A DNA stretch of 33,089 bases from Erythrobacter sp. SCN 62-14 (GCA_001724215.1 MEDW01000016.1:1-33089), one strand, 5' to 3'; numbered from the stretch's first letter, positions 15,669-23,995 are shown. Notes: a model not told the origin generated them from the letters alone. Program-made: numbers and translations.

Positions 15669-16439
15669 ATGGGGCGGACGGCAACGGCCATCCAGCAGGC
15701 GGCAAGCCAGCAGCGTGCATGGACAGCGCTTGTGGCTTTGGTGATCGCAGCGCTGCTGATGGTGTGGGCTTTGCCGGCACAGGCTTATGAAGTCACCCCG
15801 ATGCGGCTGTTTCTTCAACCCGATCGCGGCCAGTCGAGCGCCACCATCTCCATCAACAATGTCCGCGAAGAAGCCCTGCCCATAGAAATCGAGGTGTTTC
15901 GCCGCACTGTTGCCGCCGATGGCGAACAGACCTTTGAACCAGCCGATGAAGATTTCATCGTGTTCCCCCCGCAGGCCCAGATTGGCGCGGGTGCATCGCA
16001 GGCGATCCGCATCCAATATGTCGGGGATCTTGGCGCGGTGGCCGAGGCCTTTGTGGTGCAAGTGACAGAAGTTCCCGTCAACCGGCTTGAGGGCACAGGA
16101 ATCCAGTTCACCTACAATTTCGGCGTTGCAGTCTATGTCCAGCCCCCTCGCGCCCGCGCCCGACTATCCGTGCGAGAGGCTCGGGTGGCAGATGGCACAT
16201 TGCAGTTCAAGATCGTCAACAGCGGTAATGATTTCGGCTTCCTGACTGGTCAGGCGCTCGAATATCGCCTCGGCTCGGCCCGGGTCAGCCTTACTCCAGA
16301 TGAGCTTGCAACCCTTATCAGCAATCCGATCGTGCCACCGCAATCGAGCCGCGATTTTGTCCTGCCGCTTGCTTCAGCAGGAGCAGCAGGGCCAGTTGCG
16401 GGGCCAGTCGAGGTGCGGCTGCTGCGCGGTGAAAGCTGA
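15669..16439 (+). CDS. periplasmic pilus assembly chaperone (CsuC-like)
   Basis: The 256-residue exported protein has a long signal peptide with a strong hydrophobic core (ALVALVIAALLMVWALPAQA, cleavage before YEVTP). The mature part shows the two immunoglobulin-like domains of fimbrial chaperones: RLFLQPDRGQSSATISINN at the start, IQYVG and QFTYNFGVAVYV at the end of domain 1, and ARLSVREARVADGTLQFKIVN opening domain 2. It would bind pilins by donor-strand complementation and deliver them to the usher. AGGGGAAAGG just before the ATG is a strong ribosome binding site. It is the first gene after the internal terminator. Confidence 0.92.
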   Translation: MGRTATAIQQAASQQRAWTALVALVIAALLMVWALPAQAYEVTPMRLFLQPDRGQSSATISINNVREEALPIEIEVFRRTVAADGEQTFEPADEDFIVFPPQAQIGAGASQAIRIQYVGDLGAVAEAFVVQVTEVPVNRLEGTGIQFTYNFGVAVYVQPPRARARLSVREARVADGTLQFKIVNSGNDFGFLTGQALEYRLGSARVSLTPDELATLISNPIVPPQSSRDFVLPLASAGAAGPVAGPVEVRLLRGES

Positions 16440-16473
16440 AGCAAGCGGCAGGGCGGCTATGATGGCTTAACCG

Positions 16474-19017
16474 GTGGCAGCGGGGGGCGCGGATCACAGC
16501 AAGGCACGGCTCGGCATGCTGACGCTTGGGCCGCTGTTGTCGTTCACGGGTACTGCGGCGTTGGCCGCAGGCACCGCGGGCGATCCGCCTTCCGAACTTG
16601 CGCTGCCCCCTGCCCCACGCTTGCCGGACACCCCGCCCGCTGCCGAAGCGAGCGCGCCCAAGCCGCGCAACCAACGTGTCAGCCGCATCACCCTGCAGCC
16701 GATCTTCGACGGCAACAAGCTGCCGCTGGTAACGGCTGAACTGACGCTCACCGAATTGCGCGGCATTGAGGCGCGGTCGCTTGAAACGGCGCTTGGCGAG
16801 CGCCTTGCTGCCGCCTTGCGCGCTCGATTGCGCAGCGAGGCAGGAACGTTTTTGTCGATCGAGCAGCTGCGCGATATGGGCATCATCGCAGCCTATGATC
16901 CTGCCAATCTCACCATTACCCTATCATTGGCGGGCGAAGCAATTGGTACGCAAAGCTTTACCTTTGACAGCGAATTCAATTTCGGCGCGGCTGAACGCGT
17001 CCGACCGGCAGGATTTGCCCTTGGGGTCACTGGCAACCTCGTCGGCTCGCGCGATCTTTCTGCAGGGGCCGCCAGTCAGCAATTGCTCTACAATTTTGCA
17101 GGCTTTGCCAATTTCGGCGGGCGCGATGGCATTTACCTGTCTTATGGTGGAACGGTTAATCTGGCTGGCATTGGCCGCCGCCTGTTCGAGCGCGACCGCC
17201 TGATTGCATTCAAGGACTTCGAGAAATCGGTGCTGCGCGTGGCAGCAGGCGATCTGGCCGTGGGTCTACCCCTGATTGCGGGCGAGGCGGATATTGTCGG
17301 GGTATCGCTGGAACGGCGATATGATGCCTTGCAGCCCCTGCGCAACATCCGCCCCACCGGACGGCGTCAATTTGTCGTGGAACGCCCTTCGCGTATCGAG
17401 ATCTACGCCAATGGCGCGTTGGTGCAGGCCTTGGAAGTCAATGCCGGACCGGTTGATCTCAATCAGATCCCGGCCCTATCCCTTTCGAGCAACATTTCGA
17501 TCATCATCGAAGATGCGACCGGACGCCGCGAGATCGACAGCTTTACCCTTGCCAACGATATCGAATTGCTCGCCGGCGGGATCAGCGAGTTCAGTTTTTC
17601 GGCGGGCCTGATGCGCAAACCAACCCTTGGTGGCGGCTTTGCCTATTCAGGAACGCCCATAGTGAGCGGGCAATATGCCCGAGGTATCAACAACATCATA
17701 ACAGCAGGCGGACATTTCGCGCTGATGGCCGATTATCAGAATATCGGCGCGACCTTCGCCAGCCTTGCGCCCGGCGGCGCCGTGTTCGCAGGCGCCAGTG
17801 CCAGCCATGACCAACAAAGCAGCGAGACAGGTTACGCACTCAGCCTTGCCTATCGAGGCGACCCCTTGCGATTGTCGGAACTCGACAGCCAGCTCAATTT
17901 CCGCATCGATCATCGCTCGGCCGGCTACCGCGCGCTGTCACAAGTGCTCGCGCCCGAAGCGATCAAGATCGATATGGCTCTGGATTACCGGATCAATCTG
18001 ACCAGCCATTTGGCCATTTCTTTTGGCGGAACCTATCTGGAAAGCCATGGCGCAGGCGAGACCACAAGAGCCGCCTTTGCCGGCGCACAGATTGCACTCG
18101 GGCGAGTGCTGGCGTCAGCGACGGCGCGCTACGCCCGCTTTGGCGAGCGCACAGACAAAGGCGTTCTGGCAACCGTGACAGTGCCGCTGGGAAAAAGCCA
18201 TTTTTCCACCGCCAGTTACGACAGCGCGACCGGCCAAGCCCGGTTGGAAGCACGCCGGGTGCGCGATATCTCGGTGCCCGAATTCGATTACGGGATGATC
18301 GCCGAGCGCGGCCCGATGATGGATCGACTGACAGGGCAAGCGCGATTTGCCAATTCGCGCTTTAATCTCGACGTGGAACTGATCGCCACCCAGCCTGATG
18401 CACGGCTTGGCGGTCGCGATCAGAATGTCGTCAATTTCCGTCTTCAGTCGGGCTTCGCCATGGCCGATGGCGTGTTCGGGCTTGGCCGCAATCCCGGGCG
18501 CGGCTTTGTAATGGTGGACAAGCATCCCTCGCTCACGGGGGCGCGCGTGGATGTCGAGAACAGCGGCGTCGGGCGGCGGGCCGGGCAAAGCAATGCCTTT
18601 GGCCCGGCGGTTATCGGACAATTATCGCCCTATCGCCCCGACAATATCCGCATCAGCCTTTTGGGCGGTCCTGCTGGCTATGATATCGGGGCAGGTGAAT
18701 ATATCAGCGATCCAGGCGCCTTGAGCGGAGTGCGGGTGAAGATCGGCAGCGACGCCTATCGTTCGGCGCTGGTGACTTTCGTCATGCCTGATGGGACACC
18801 CGTCAAACTCGCTGAGGGTATCGTGCGCAATCTGGCGACGGGCGAGACCAGCGGCGTCTTCACAAATTCAGCCGGGCGCGCGGTGCTTTCACAATTGGCG
18901 CAAGGCAATTACCGGGTTGAATTGATGGGCGGTGATATGATCTTTGAATTCGCCGTCGACAAGGCTGCGCCAGCGATCATCCGCATGGGCACGCAAACCG
19001 TGGAGGTAACGCCATGA
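16474..19017 (+). CDS. outer-membrane usher of the Csu-like pilus (CsuD-like)
   Basis: The 847-residue protein is an archaic-type fimbrial usher. After an export signal comes a Pro/Ala-rich stretch (about residues 36-67), an N-terminal chaperone-binding region, and a beta-barrel with the usher stretch RPSRIEIYANGALVQALEV and DLNQIP. The C-terminal part (GVRVKIGSDAYR..., SGVFTNSAGRAVLSQLAQG) looks like a carboxypeptidase-regulatory-like plug or C-terminal domain. It contains no cysteine at all, unlike classical FimD-type ushers, which carry a C-terminal disulfide. The start is uncertain: GTG at 16474 gives a basic n-region for the signal, while ATG at 16516 gives a shorter one. It ends with an ATGA overlap into the tip gene. 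Confidence 0.93.
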   Translation: MAAGGADHSKARLGMLTLGPLLSFTGTAALAAGTAGDPPSELALPPAPRLPDTPPAAEASAPKPRNQRVSRITLQPIFDGNKLPLVTAELTLTELRGIEARSLETALGERLAAALRARLRSEAGTFLSIEQLRDMGIIAAYDPANLTITLSLAGEAIGTQSFTFDSEFNFGAAERVRPAGFALGVTGNLVGSRDLSAGAASQQLLYNFAGFANFGGRDGIYLSYGGTVNLAGIGRRLFERDRLIAFKDFEKSVLRVAAGDLAVGLPLIAGEADIVGVSLERRYDALQPLRNIRPTGRRQFVVERPSRIEIYANGALVQALEVNAGPVDLNQIPALSLSSNISIIIEDATGRREIDSFTLANDIELLAGGISEFSFSAGLMRKPTLGGGFAYSGTPIVSGQYARGINNIITAGGHFALMADYQNIGATFASLAPGGAVFAGASASHDQQSSETGYALSLAYRGDPLRLSELDSQLNFRIDHRSAGYRALSQVLAPEAIKIDMALDYRINLTSHLAISFGGTYLESHGAGETTRAAFAGAQIALGRVLASATARYARFGERTDKGVLATVTVPLGKSHFSTASYDSATGQARLEARRVRDISVPEFDYGMIAERGPMMDRLTGQARFANSRFNLDVELIATQPDARLGGRDQNVVNFRLQSGFAMADGVFGLGRNPGRGFVMVDKHPSLTGARVDVENSGVGRRAGQSNAFGPAVIGQLSPYRPDNIRISLLGGPAGYDIGAGEYISDPGALSGVRVKIGSDAYRSALVTFVMPDGTPVKLAEGIVRNLATGETSGVFTNSAGRAVLSQLAQGNYRVELMGGDMIFEFAVDKAAPAIIRMGTQTVEVTP

Positions 19018-19907
19018 ACAGGACTTGGCGGGTTCTTGCCCTGATAGCAGCAGCTTTGGGGTGGCTGGCTTTGCTCGGGCATGGTGCGGCAATCGCGCAG
19101 GGTCAGGGCGGCGGCGCTTGTCCCGGGGGTTACAGCGTGACAGGCCGCCAATCGAGCGGCCAGAGCTATGATCCCAATCAGGCCAATCGCACCGTGTTGC
19201 AGATCACTCTGCAAGCAGCCAGCAACGGGATCGCGCCCGGATGCACGAGCGCACCTGTCACCATCACGCCGCAATCGGGAACCGCCTTCACCTTTGTCAA
19301 CGGCAGCTACCAATTGGGCTTTATCCAACTTAATTCGAGCGCTGTTTCGCAAGCCAATGTCACACGCTTTGAATTGAGCGGCCTGTCGCGCAACCGCCTT
19401 GTTCGCGGCGAAGCGGTGACAATCGACCTGTTTGAAATCAGTGCCGGACAATTTCCCGCTGCAGGCGAATATCGCGGCACTGTGCTGGTGCAAATCGGCA
19501 ATGACCTGCCCCAGGCCGTGCTGTTTGCGATCACTGTGCGTCCAGCGATCAAGTTTCTGGCAGAACAAGGCGCGATGACCCGCGACCTGAGCTTTGGTGA
19601 AGTGACCGCAGGATCGGTTATCCGCACGGCGGTTTATTATCAGAGCAATGCGGCCGCCAACATCACCATCCAGTCGCAAAATCGCGGCTATCTGACGCAC
19701 AGTTCACAAGTGCCTGGGCGCGTCATTCCTTACACGCTCAATTATGACGGAATTCCAGTCAATCTGGCCAATCCTGTGCAGATCAATCGGCCGTTTCGCG
19801 GTCTGGCAGCGCGGCGCGAGGAAATGGTGCTGGAAGTTGCGCCCGGAACCGATCGCTTTGCTGGCAACTACCGCGATGTTCTGATGTTGATCTACACCGC
19901 CTATTGA
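19014..19907 (+). CDS. two-domain pilus tip protein, CsuE-like adhesin candidate
   Basis: The 297-residue exported protein has a signal peptide ending near AAIAQ, a Gly/Gln-rich lead, and two beta-rich domains. The N-terminal domain (about 32-175) holds the only two Cys (Cys36, Cys77) and would be the adhesive tip. The C-terminal domain (about 180-297) resembles a spore coat U pilin (LSFGEVTAGS, ITIQSQNRGYLTHSS, FAGNYRDVLMLIYTAY) and would connect to the next subunit. The pilin domain lacks the two Cys found in pilins 1-4. In Csu pili the homologous tip uses exposed hydrophobic loops to grip abiotic surfaces; that role is inferred here. A strong GGAGG precedes the ATG, which overlaps the usher stop. 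Confidence 0.88.
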   Translation: MNRTWRVLALIAAALGWLALLGHGAAIAQGQGGGACPGGYSVTGRQSSGQSYDPNQANRTVLQITLQAASNGIAPGCTSAPVTITPQSGTAFTFVNGSYQLGFIQLNSSAVSQANVTRFELSGLSRNRLVRGEAVTIDLFEISAGQFPAAGEYRGTVLVQIGNDLPQAVLFAITVRPAIKFLAEQGAMTRDLSFGEVTAGSVIRTAVYYQSNAAANITIQSQNRGYLTHSSQVPGRVIPYTLNYDGIPVNLANPVQINRPFRGLAARREEMVLEVAPGTDRFAGNYRDVLMLIYTAY

Positions 19908-20305
19908 AGCGGATGCAGCGTCACGGACAATTTTGTCAGGTCAACAGGCGCCGCCAGTTGCAGGCTTATCAATGAAGCGCCGGGCTGTGCGCTGATGATC
20001 TCCACCCCGCCGCTGCGCAGCAATGCTTGCCCATCGGTGGTGTGCGCCGCGCGCACTTCGGCCAGCGCATCACCGGCTCGAACCACAAGCGAATAAGACC
20101 GCGCATTACAACTTGTCCGCACGGTAAGATTATCCGCAACTTCAGGATCGCGGATCACCTCGACAACGGAACAAGACACTGGAATGGTGGCAAAAAGCCG
20201 CCACCGCGTCGACTCGTCAAGCAAAGCAACAGGAACCAGCCCTGCCGACACCATCACAGCCTCGGCTAAAGCAGCAAGCTCTTTAGGCCATAATGCGTGC
20301 AGCAT
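19901..20305 (-). CDS. unknown small beta-rich protein next to the pilus locus
   Basis: I do not recognise a named family. The 134-residue product starts at an ATG with AAGGG 8 nt upstream; a TTG at 20335 also opens the frame. A hydrophobic stretch near residues 11-29 (AALAEAVMVSAGLVPVALL) is not a textbook signal peptide because acidic residues precede it. The rest is rich in alternating beta pattern with two Cys spaced about 20 apart (VSCSVVEV, VRTSCNARSY), vaguely like a small disulfide-bonded secreted sandwich. It converges on the tip gene, overlapping it by 7 nt. Its position suggests, but does not prove, a link to pilus function. Confidence 0.65.
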   Translation of the reverse strand: MLHALWPKELAALAEAVMVSAGLVPVALLDESTRWRLFATIPVSCSVVEVIRDPEVADNLTVRTSCNARSYSLVVRAGDALAEVRAAHTTDGQALLRSGGVEIISAQPGASLISLQLAAPVDLTKLSVTLHPLQ

Positions 20306-20493
20306 GTTATCAGCCCTTACCCTGAGGGAGTCCAAAGCCTTTGCAATGACACACCATTGCTGGTCTCAGGAATCAAGAACGGATCTGGGCCTTGTACATT
20401 AAGAGGACGGTTACACTTATCACAAGCATCCCGTTAAGCACACTTTCCGTTCCAGTGCGCTGGCCTGCTGGATCACTCTAAGGCGGTACGCAC

Positions 20494-21525
20494 CTATGCC
20501 TCCGGTCCTTCATAGGCCTGGACAATACGGCCGACAATCGGATGGCGCACCACGTCAGCAGCGGTGAAACGGATTGTGCCAAAGCCCTCAATGCCCTCCA
20601 AACGGCTGACCGCATCATTCAGGCCGCTCATACCAGGTCCCCCCGGAATATCGACCTGCCGCGGATCGCCGCAGATCACCATGCGGCTGTTCTGGCCAAA
20701 GCGGGTGAGGAACATCTTCATCTGTTCGCGCGTGGTATTTTGCGCTTCATCAAGGATAACAAAGGCATCAGCCAGCGTCCGTCCACGCATGAAAGCAATC
20801 GGCGCGATTTCGATCTCGCCTGATGCAATCCGTCTTTCGACCTGTTCGGGCGGCATGCAATCATTGAGCGCATCATAAAGCGGGCGCAAATAGGGATCGA
20901 CCTTGTCCTTCATGTCACCGGGCAGAAAGCCGAGCTTCTCGCCCGCCTCGACGGCCGGGCGCGACAGAATCAGGCGCTGCACGCTGCCGCTGATAAGCTG
21001 GCTGACGGCTTGCGCGACCGCGATATAGGTTTTTCCCGTGCCTGCTGGCCCCAGCGCGAAGATGATATCGTCCCGCGCAAGGCTGCGCATATAGTCGATC
21101 TGCGTCGCCGAACGCGGCACGATGGTTTTCTTGCGGGTGCGAATCATGATCGGGGGCGCATCACGCTCGCCCGAAATAATGCCTTCGAGCGTTGGTTCGT
21201 TCGACATCGCAATCAGCGATTCGATTGCGCCGGCGTCCAGCTCCTCCCCGCGCGCGAGGCGATCATACATCGTCTTCAAAGTCTCCCGCGCGCGGGCGAC
21301 ATCATCTTCCGGCCCTTCGATCACCACCTGAGCGCCGCGTGCATGAATATAAACGCCCAGCCGGTTTTCCACCTGCACCAGATTGGCATCAAACTGGCCA
21401 AACAGCGGCCCCAGCAAGGCCTGATTTTCAAAGGTGAGATCAACGCGAGCACGGCGCGCCGTGGGAATGCCGCGGGGATCGGGCGAAAGAGCCGGATTAG
21501 CAGCTCGGGAGGGTCGACGGCCCAT
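20494..21525 (-). CDS. PhoH family ATPase (PhoH/YbeZ-like)
   Basis: The 343-residue protein has an N-terminal KH-like region and a PhoH ATPase core with Walker A GPAGTGKT at residues 159-166 and Walker B FVILDEAQN around residues 255-263, followed by RMVICGDPRQVD. PhoH-like/YbeZ proteins are thought to act with YbeY in RNA metabolism. AGGAG lies close upstream of the ATG at 21525. In most alphaproteobacteria phoH is flanked directly by miaB and ybeY. Here both neighbours are separated from it, by a secreted-protein gene on one side and by the pilus locus on the other. Confidence 0.95.
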   Translation of the reverse strand: MGRRPSRAANPALSPDPRGIPTARRARVDLTFENQALLGPLFGQFDANLVQVENRLGVYIHARGAQVVIEGPEDDVARARETLKTMYDRLARGEELDAGAIESLIAMSNEPTLEGIISGERDAPPIMIRTRKKTIVPRSATQIDYMRSLARDDIIFALGPAGTGKTYIAVAQAVSQLISGSVQRLILSRPAVEAGEKLGFLPGDMKDKVDPYLRPLYDALNDCMPPEQVERRIASGEIEIAPIAFMRGRTLADAFVILDEAQNTTREQMKMFLTRFGQNSRMVICGDPRQVDIPGGPGMSGLNDAVSRLEGIEGFGTIRFTAADVVRHPIVGRIVQAYEGPEA

Positions 21526-21656
21526 GCGCTCCTTTCATGCTTGCCGCATCAAGGCCATCATGGCCCGTGCGGACACCATGGCTGCAAGGTATATCGCAAT
21601 TCGCATCGCCCGCCAGACAGCTTGCGATTTTTATCGACAAGATCGGTTAAATCGCC

Positions 21657-21670
21657 ATTCATATGAATGA
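21657..21670. promoter_or_regulatory. 14-bp perfect palindrome in the phoH/secreted-protein promoter gap
   Basis: A perfectly symmetrical 14-mer, CATTCATATGAATG, lies in the 193-nt gap between the divergent phoH and secreted-protein genes, about 50 nt before the latter's start. It is AT-rich relative to its surroundings and a good shape for a homodimeric repressor site. No regulator can be assigned. Confidence 0.35.
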
Positions 21671-21718
21671 ATTACTGCTTGCCACCAAGGGGTGGTCGCA
21701 ATTGGGAAGAGGCCCTCG

Positions 21719-22609
21719 ATGAAACGCTTGTTCGGTACGCTGGCTGCCGCCCTGACATCAGTGCTGGGCGCGCCCGTCATGGCGCAGGCAAACGATGGCT
21801 CCGATATTGTGGTGGAAGGACAACGGCTGCCGAGCCCGAAGGAGATTCGCCAATTCGCCCGCAAGATCGGAAGCGACCTTGATCTCTTGCGCCCCATCCC
21901 GCGCTTTAACAGCCCCCTGTGCGTCGGCGTCGCCGGAGTGCGCGACGAGCATGCCGAAGCCTTCGCGGCGCGCATCACCGAAAATGCTCGCGAGGCCGGC
22001 GTGCCAATCGCAGGGCAGCGCTGCTTGCCCAACGCGATGGTGATCTTTGCCGAAGACACTCGCAAACAGATCACCGCGCTGCGCCGCCAGAACCCGGCCC
22101 TGTTCGGCGAAATGACGCGCCACGAGTTCAAGGAGATGATCAGTTCACGCGACGCAGCCTTTGCCTGGCGCGTGAAGGAGGTGGTTGATCTGTTTGGCCG
22201 CTCTTTCGAGCGCGACATGATGGCTGATGGCCTGCAAGGCTTTCCGACCAACCGGACTTATGAAGTCGGCCGGCTCAACCCTCCGATCCGCATCGACACC
22301 ACTTCTGCGGTTGTGGTGATTGAACGGGCACAAGCGCGCGGGAAGACTGCTGAACAGCTTGCGGATTACGCCACCATGCGGCTGCTGGCTCCGACAGTGG
22401 AGATCAAAACCATTGACGAAACCACGCCCAGCTCGATCATGACCTTGTTCATCTCCGGCGACTCCCGCGCGCCGGGCGGCCTGACGGCCTTCGACAAGGC
22501 GTATCTTGCAAGCGCCTATTCCATTCGGGTCAACGGACCAAGCGGCATGATCTTCCCCGAAACCGCACGCTTGATGACAAAGGCCGCAGCGAGCGATGAT
22601 GGGAGCTAG
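21719..22609 (+). CDS. unknown secreted protein between phoH and miaB
   Basis: I recognise no named domain. The 296-residue protein begins with a clear signal peptide (MKRLFGTLAAAL..., cleavage near APVMAQA), followed by SDIVVEGQRLPSP, an opening often seen in sphingomonad exported proteins. Two Cys (SPLCVGV and GQRCLPN) could form a disulfide in the periplasm. The middle is alpha-helical and charged. GGGAAGAGG lies 6 nt before the ATG at 21719, which decides the start over an open frame from 21692. The last 4 nt overlap the 3' end of miaB, which is convergent. Confidence 0.85.
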   Translation: MKRLFGTLAAALTSVLGAPVMAQANDGSDIVVEGQRLPSPKEIRQFARKIGSDLDLLRPIPRFNSPLCVGVAGVRDEHAEAFAARITENAREAGVPIAGQRCLPNAMVIFAEDTRKQITALRRQNPALFGEMTRHEFKEMISSRDAAFAWRVKEVVDLFGRSFERDMMADGLQGFPTNRTYEVGRLNPPIRIDTTSAVVVIERAQARGKTAEQLADYATMRLLAPTVEIKTIDETTPSSIMTLFISGDSRAPGGLTAFDKAYLASAYSIRVNGPSGMIFPETARLMTKAAASDDGS

Positions 22610-23955
22610 GCAGCGGTCACAAGCCGCGGCTTCACCACACCCTTGAGCGAGTTGGGACCGGCCTCGGCGAGTTCCACCTCGATCATGTCACCGATTTCAG
22701 CCGAAGCCTCGACCCACACCGATTGCAGCCACGGCGATTTGCCGATCCACTGACCTTCGTGCCGCCCTTTGCGCTCGATAAGGATGGTGCAGGTCTTGCC
22801 GACGCTTGCCTGATTGAAGGCAAATTGGTGGTGGCCAATACGGCTCTGGAGGCGCTGGAGGCGTTCGTCCATCACTTCCGGCGCGATCTGGCCGTCCATC
22901 GTGGCAGCTGGCGTGCCCGGGCGCGGGGAATATTTGAAGCTGAAGCAGGCGGCGTAACGCACTTCATCGACGATCTTCAAAGTGTCTGCGAACTCGGCCT
23001 CGCTCTCGCCCGGAAAGCCAACGATGAAATCGCCTGACAGAGCAATATCGGGCCGAGCGGCGCGCACTTGCTCAAGGATCGCCAAGTAATCGTCCGCCGT
23101 GTGCTGGCGGTTCATGGCTTTGAGGATGCGGTTGTTGCCGCTCTGCACCGGGAGGTGAAGATAGGGCATGAGCTTGTCGACCTCGCCATGGGCGGCAATC
23201 AGCCCCGGCGTAAAATCATTGGGGTGGCTGGTGGTGTAGCGGATGCGCTTGAGATCAGCGATCTTGGCAAGCGCGCGGATCAACCCGTCAAGCCCGATGC
23301 TGCGGCCCTTGTCATCCTCGCCGCTCCACGCGTTTACATTCTGCCCCAAGAGCGTAATCTCACGCGCACCGGCTTCAACCAATTTCTCCGCTTCGACAAT
23401 CAGGTGACTGAAAGGACGCGAGATTTCAGCCCCGCGTGTATAGGGCACCACGCAATAGGTGCAGAACTTGTCGCAGCCCTCCTGCACCGTGAGGAAGGCG
23501 GCAGGCGCGCGTTTTTTGCGTGTGGGCAGCGCATCGAACTTGGCGATGGCGGGCATATCGGTGTCAGTCGCGCGGCCGCCCTGCACGGCTTTGTCCAGCA
23601 TTACAGGCAGGCGGTGATAGGCCTGCGGGCCGACCACGATGCTCACCGCAGGTGCGCGCGCCATGATTTCCTCGCCCTCGGCCTGCGCAACGCATCCCGC
23701 CACCGCGATCAGCGGCTTCTTGCCCGCCGCCTCGCCCGATTTCACCAAGCGGCCAATGTCGGAATAGACCTTCTCGGCGGCCTTCTCGCGGATGTGGCAG
23801 GTGTTGAGGATGACGAGGTCCGCCTCCTCGCCTTCCGGCGCAGGCGCAATGCCCTGTTCGCCCAGAAGCTCGGCCATGCGCTCGCCATCATAGACGTTCA
23901 TCTGGCAGCCGAAGCTTTTGACGCGGTAGGTTTTGGGAGGCGCGGAGGGTTTCAT
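22606..23955 (-). CDS. miaB: tRNA-2-methylthio-N6-dimethylallyladenosine synthase MiaB
   Basis: The 449-residue radical-SAM methylthiotransferase adds the 2-methylthio group to i6A37 in tRNAs. The N-terminal UPF0004 domain has the auxiliary-cluster cysteines Cys17, Cys53 and Cys88 (SFGCQMN, LNTCHIREKA, AVAGCVAQ). The radical-SAM cluster motif CxxxCxxC is at Cys161, Cys165 and Cys168 (EGCDKFCTYC). A C-terminal TRAM domain follows, ending near LKGVVKPRLV. Length and domain order are normal. Both clusters would depend on iron-sulfur carriers such as the Nfu protein encoded in this window. It is separated from the cyclophilin gene upstream by an intrinsic terminator. Confidence 0.97.
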   Translation of the reverse strand: MKPSAPPKTYRVKSFGCQMNVYDGERMAELLGEQGIAPAPEGEEADLVILNTCHIREKAAEKVYSDIGRLVKSGEAAGKKPLIAVAGCVAQAEGEEIMARAPAVSIVVGPQAYHRLPVMLDKAVQGGRATDTDMPAIAKFDALPTRKKRAPAAFLTVQEGCDKFCTYCVVPYTRGAEISRPFSHLIVEAEKLVEAGAREITLLGQNVNAWSGEDDKGRSIGLDGLIRALAKIADLKRIRYTTSHPNDFTPGLIAAHGEVDKLMPYLHLPVQSGNNRILKAMNRQHTADDYLAILEQVRAARPDIALSGDFIVGFPGESEAEFADTLKIVDEVRYAACFSFKYSPRPGTPAATMDGQIAPEVMDERLQRLQSRIGHHQFAFNQASVGKTCTILIERKGRHEGQWIGKSPWLQSVWVEASAEIGDMIEVELAEAGPNSLKGVVKPRLVTAA

Positions 23956-23995
23956 TGCTGCGCGCCTTTAGCGCCGATGGGGCGCAGGTTCAACG

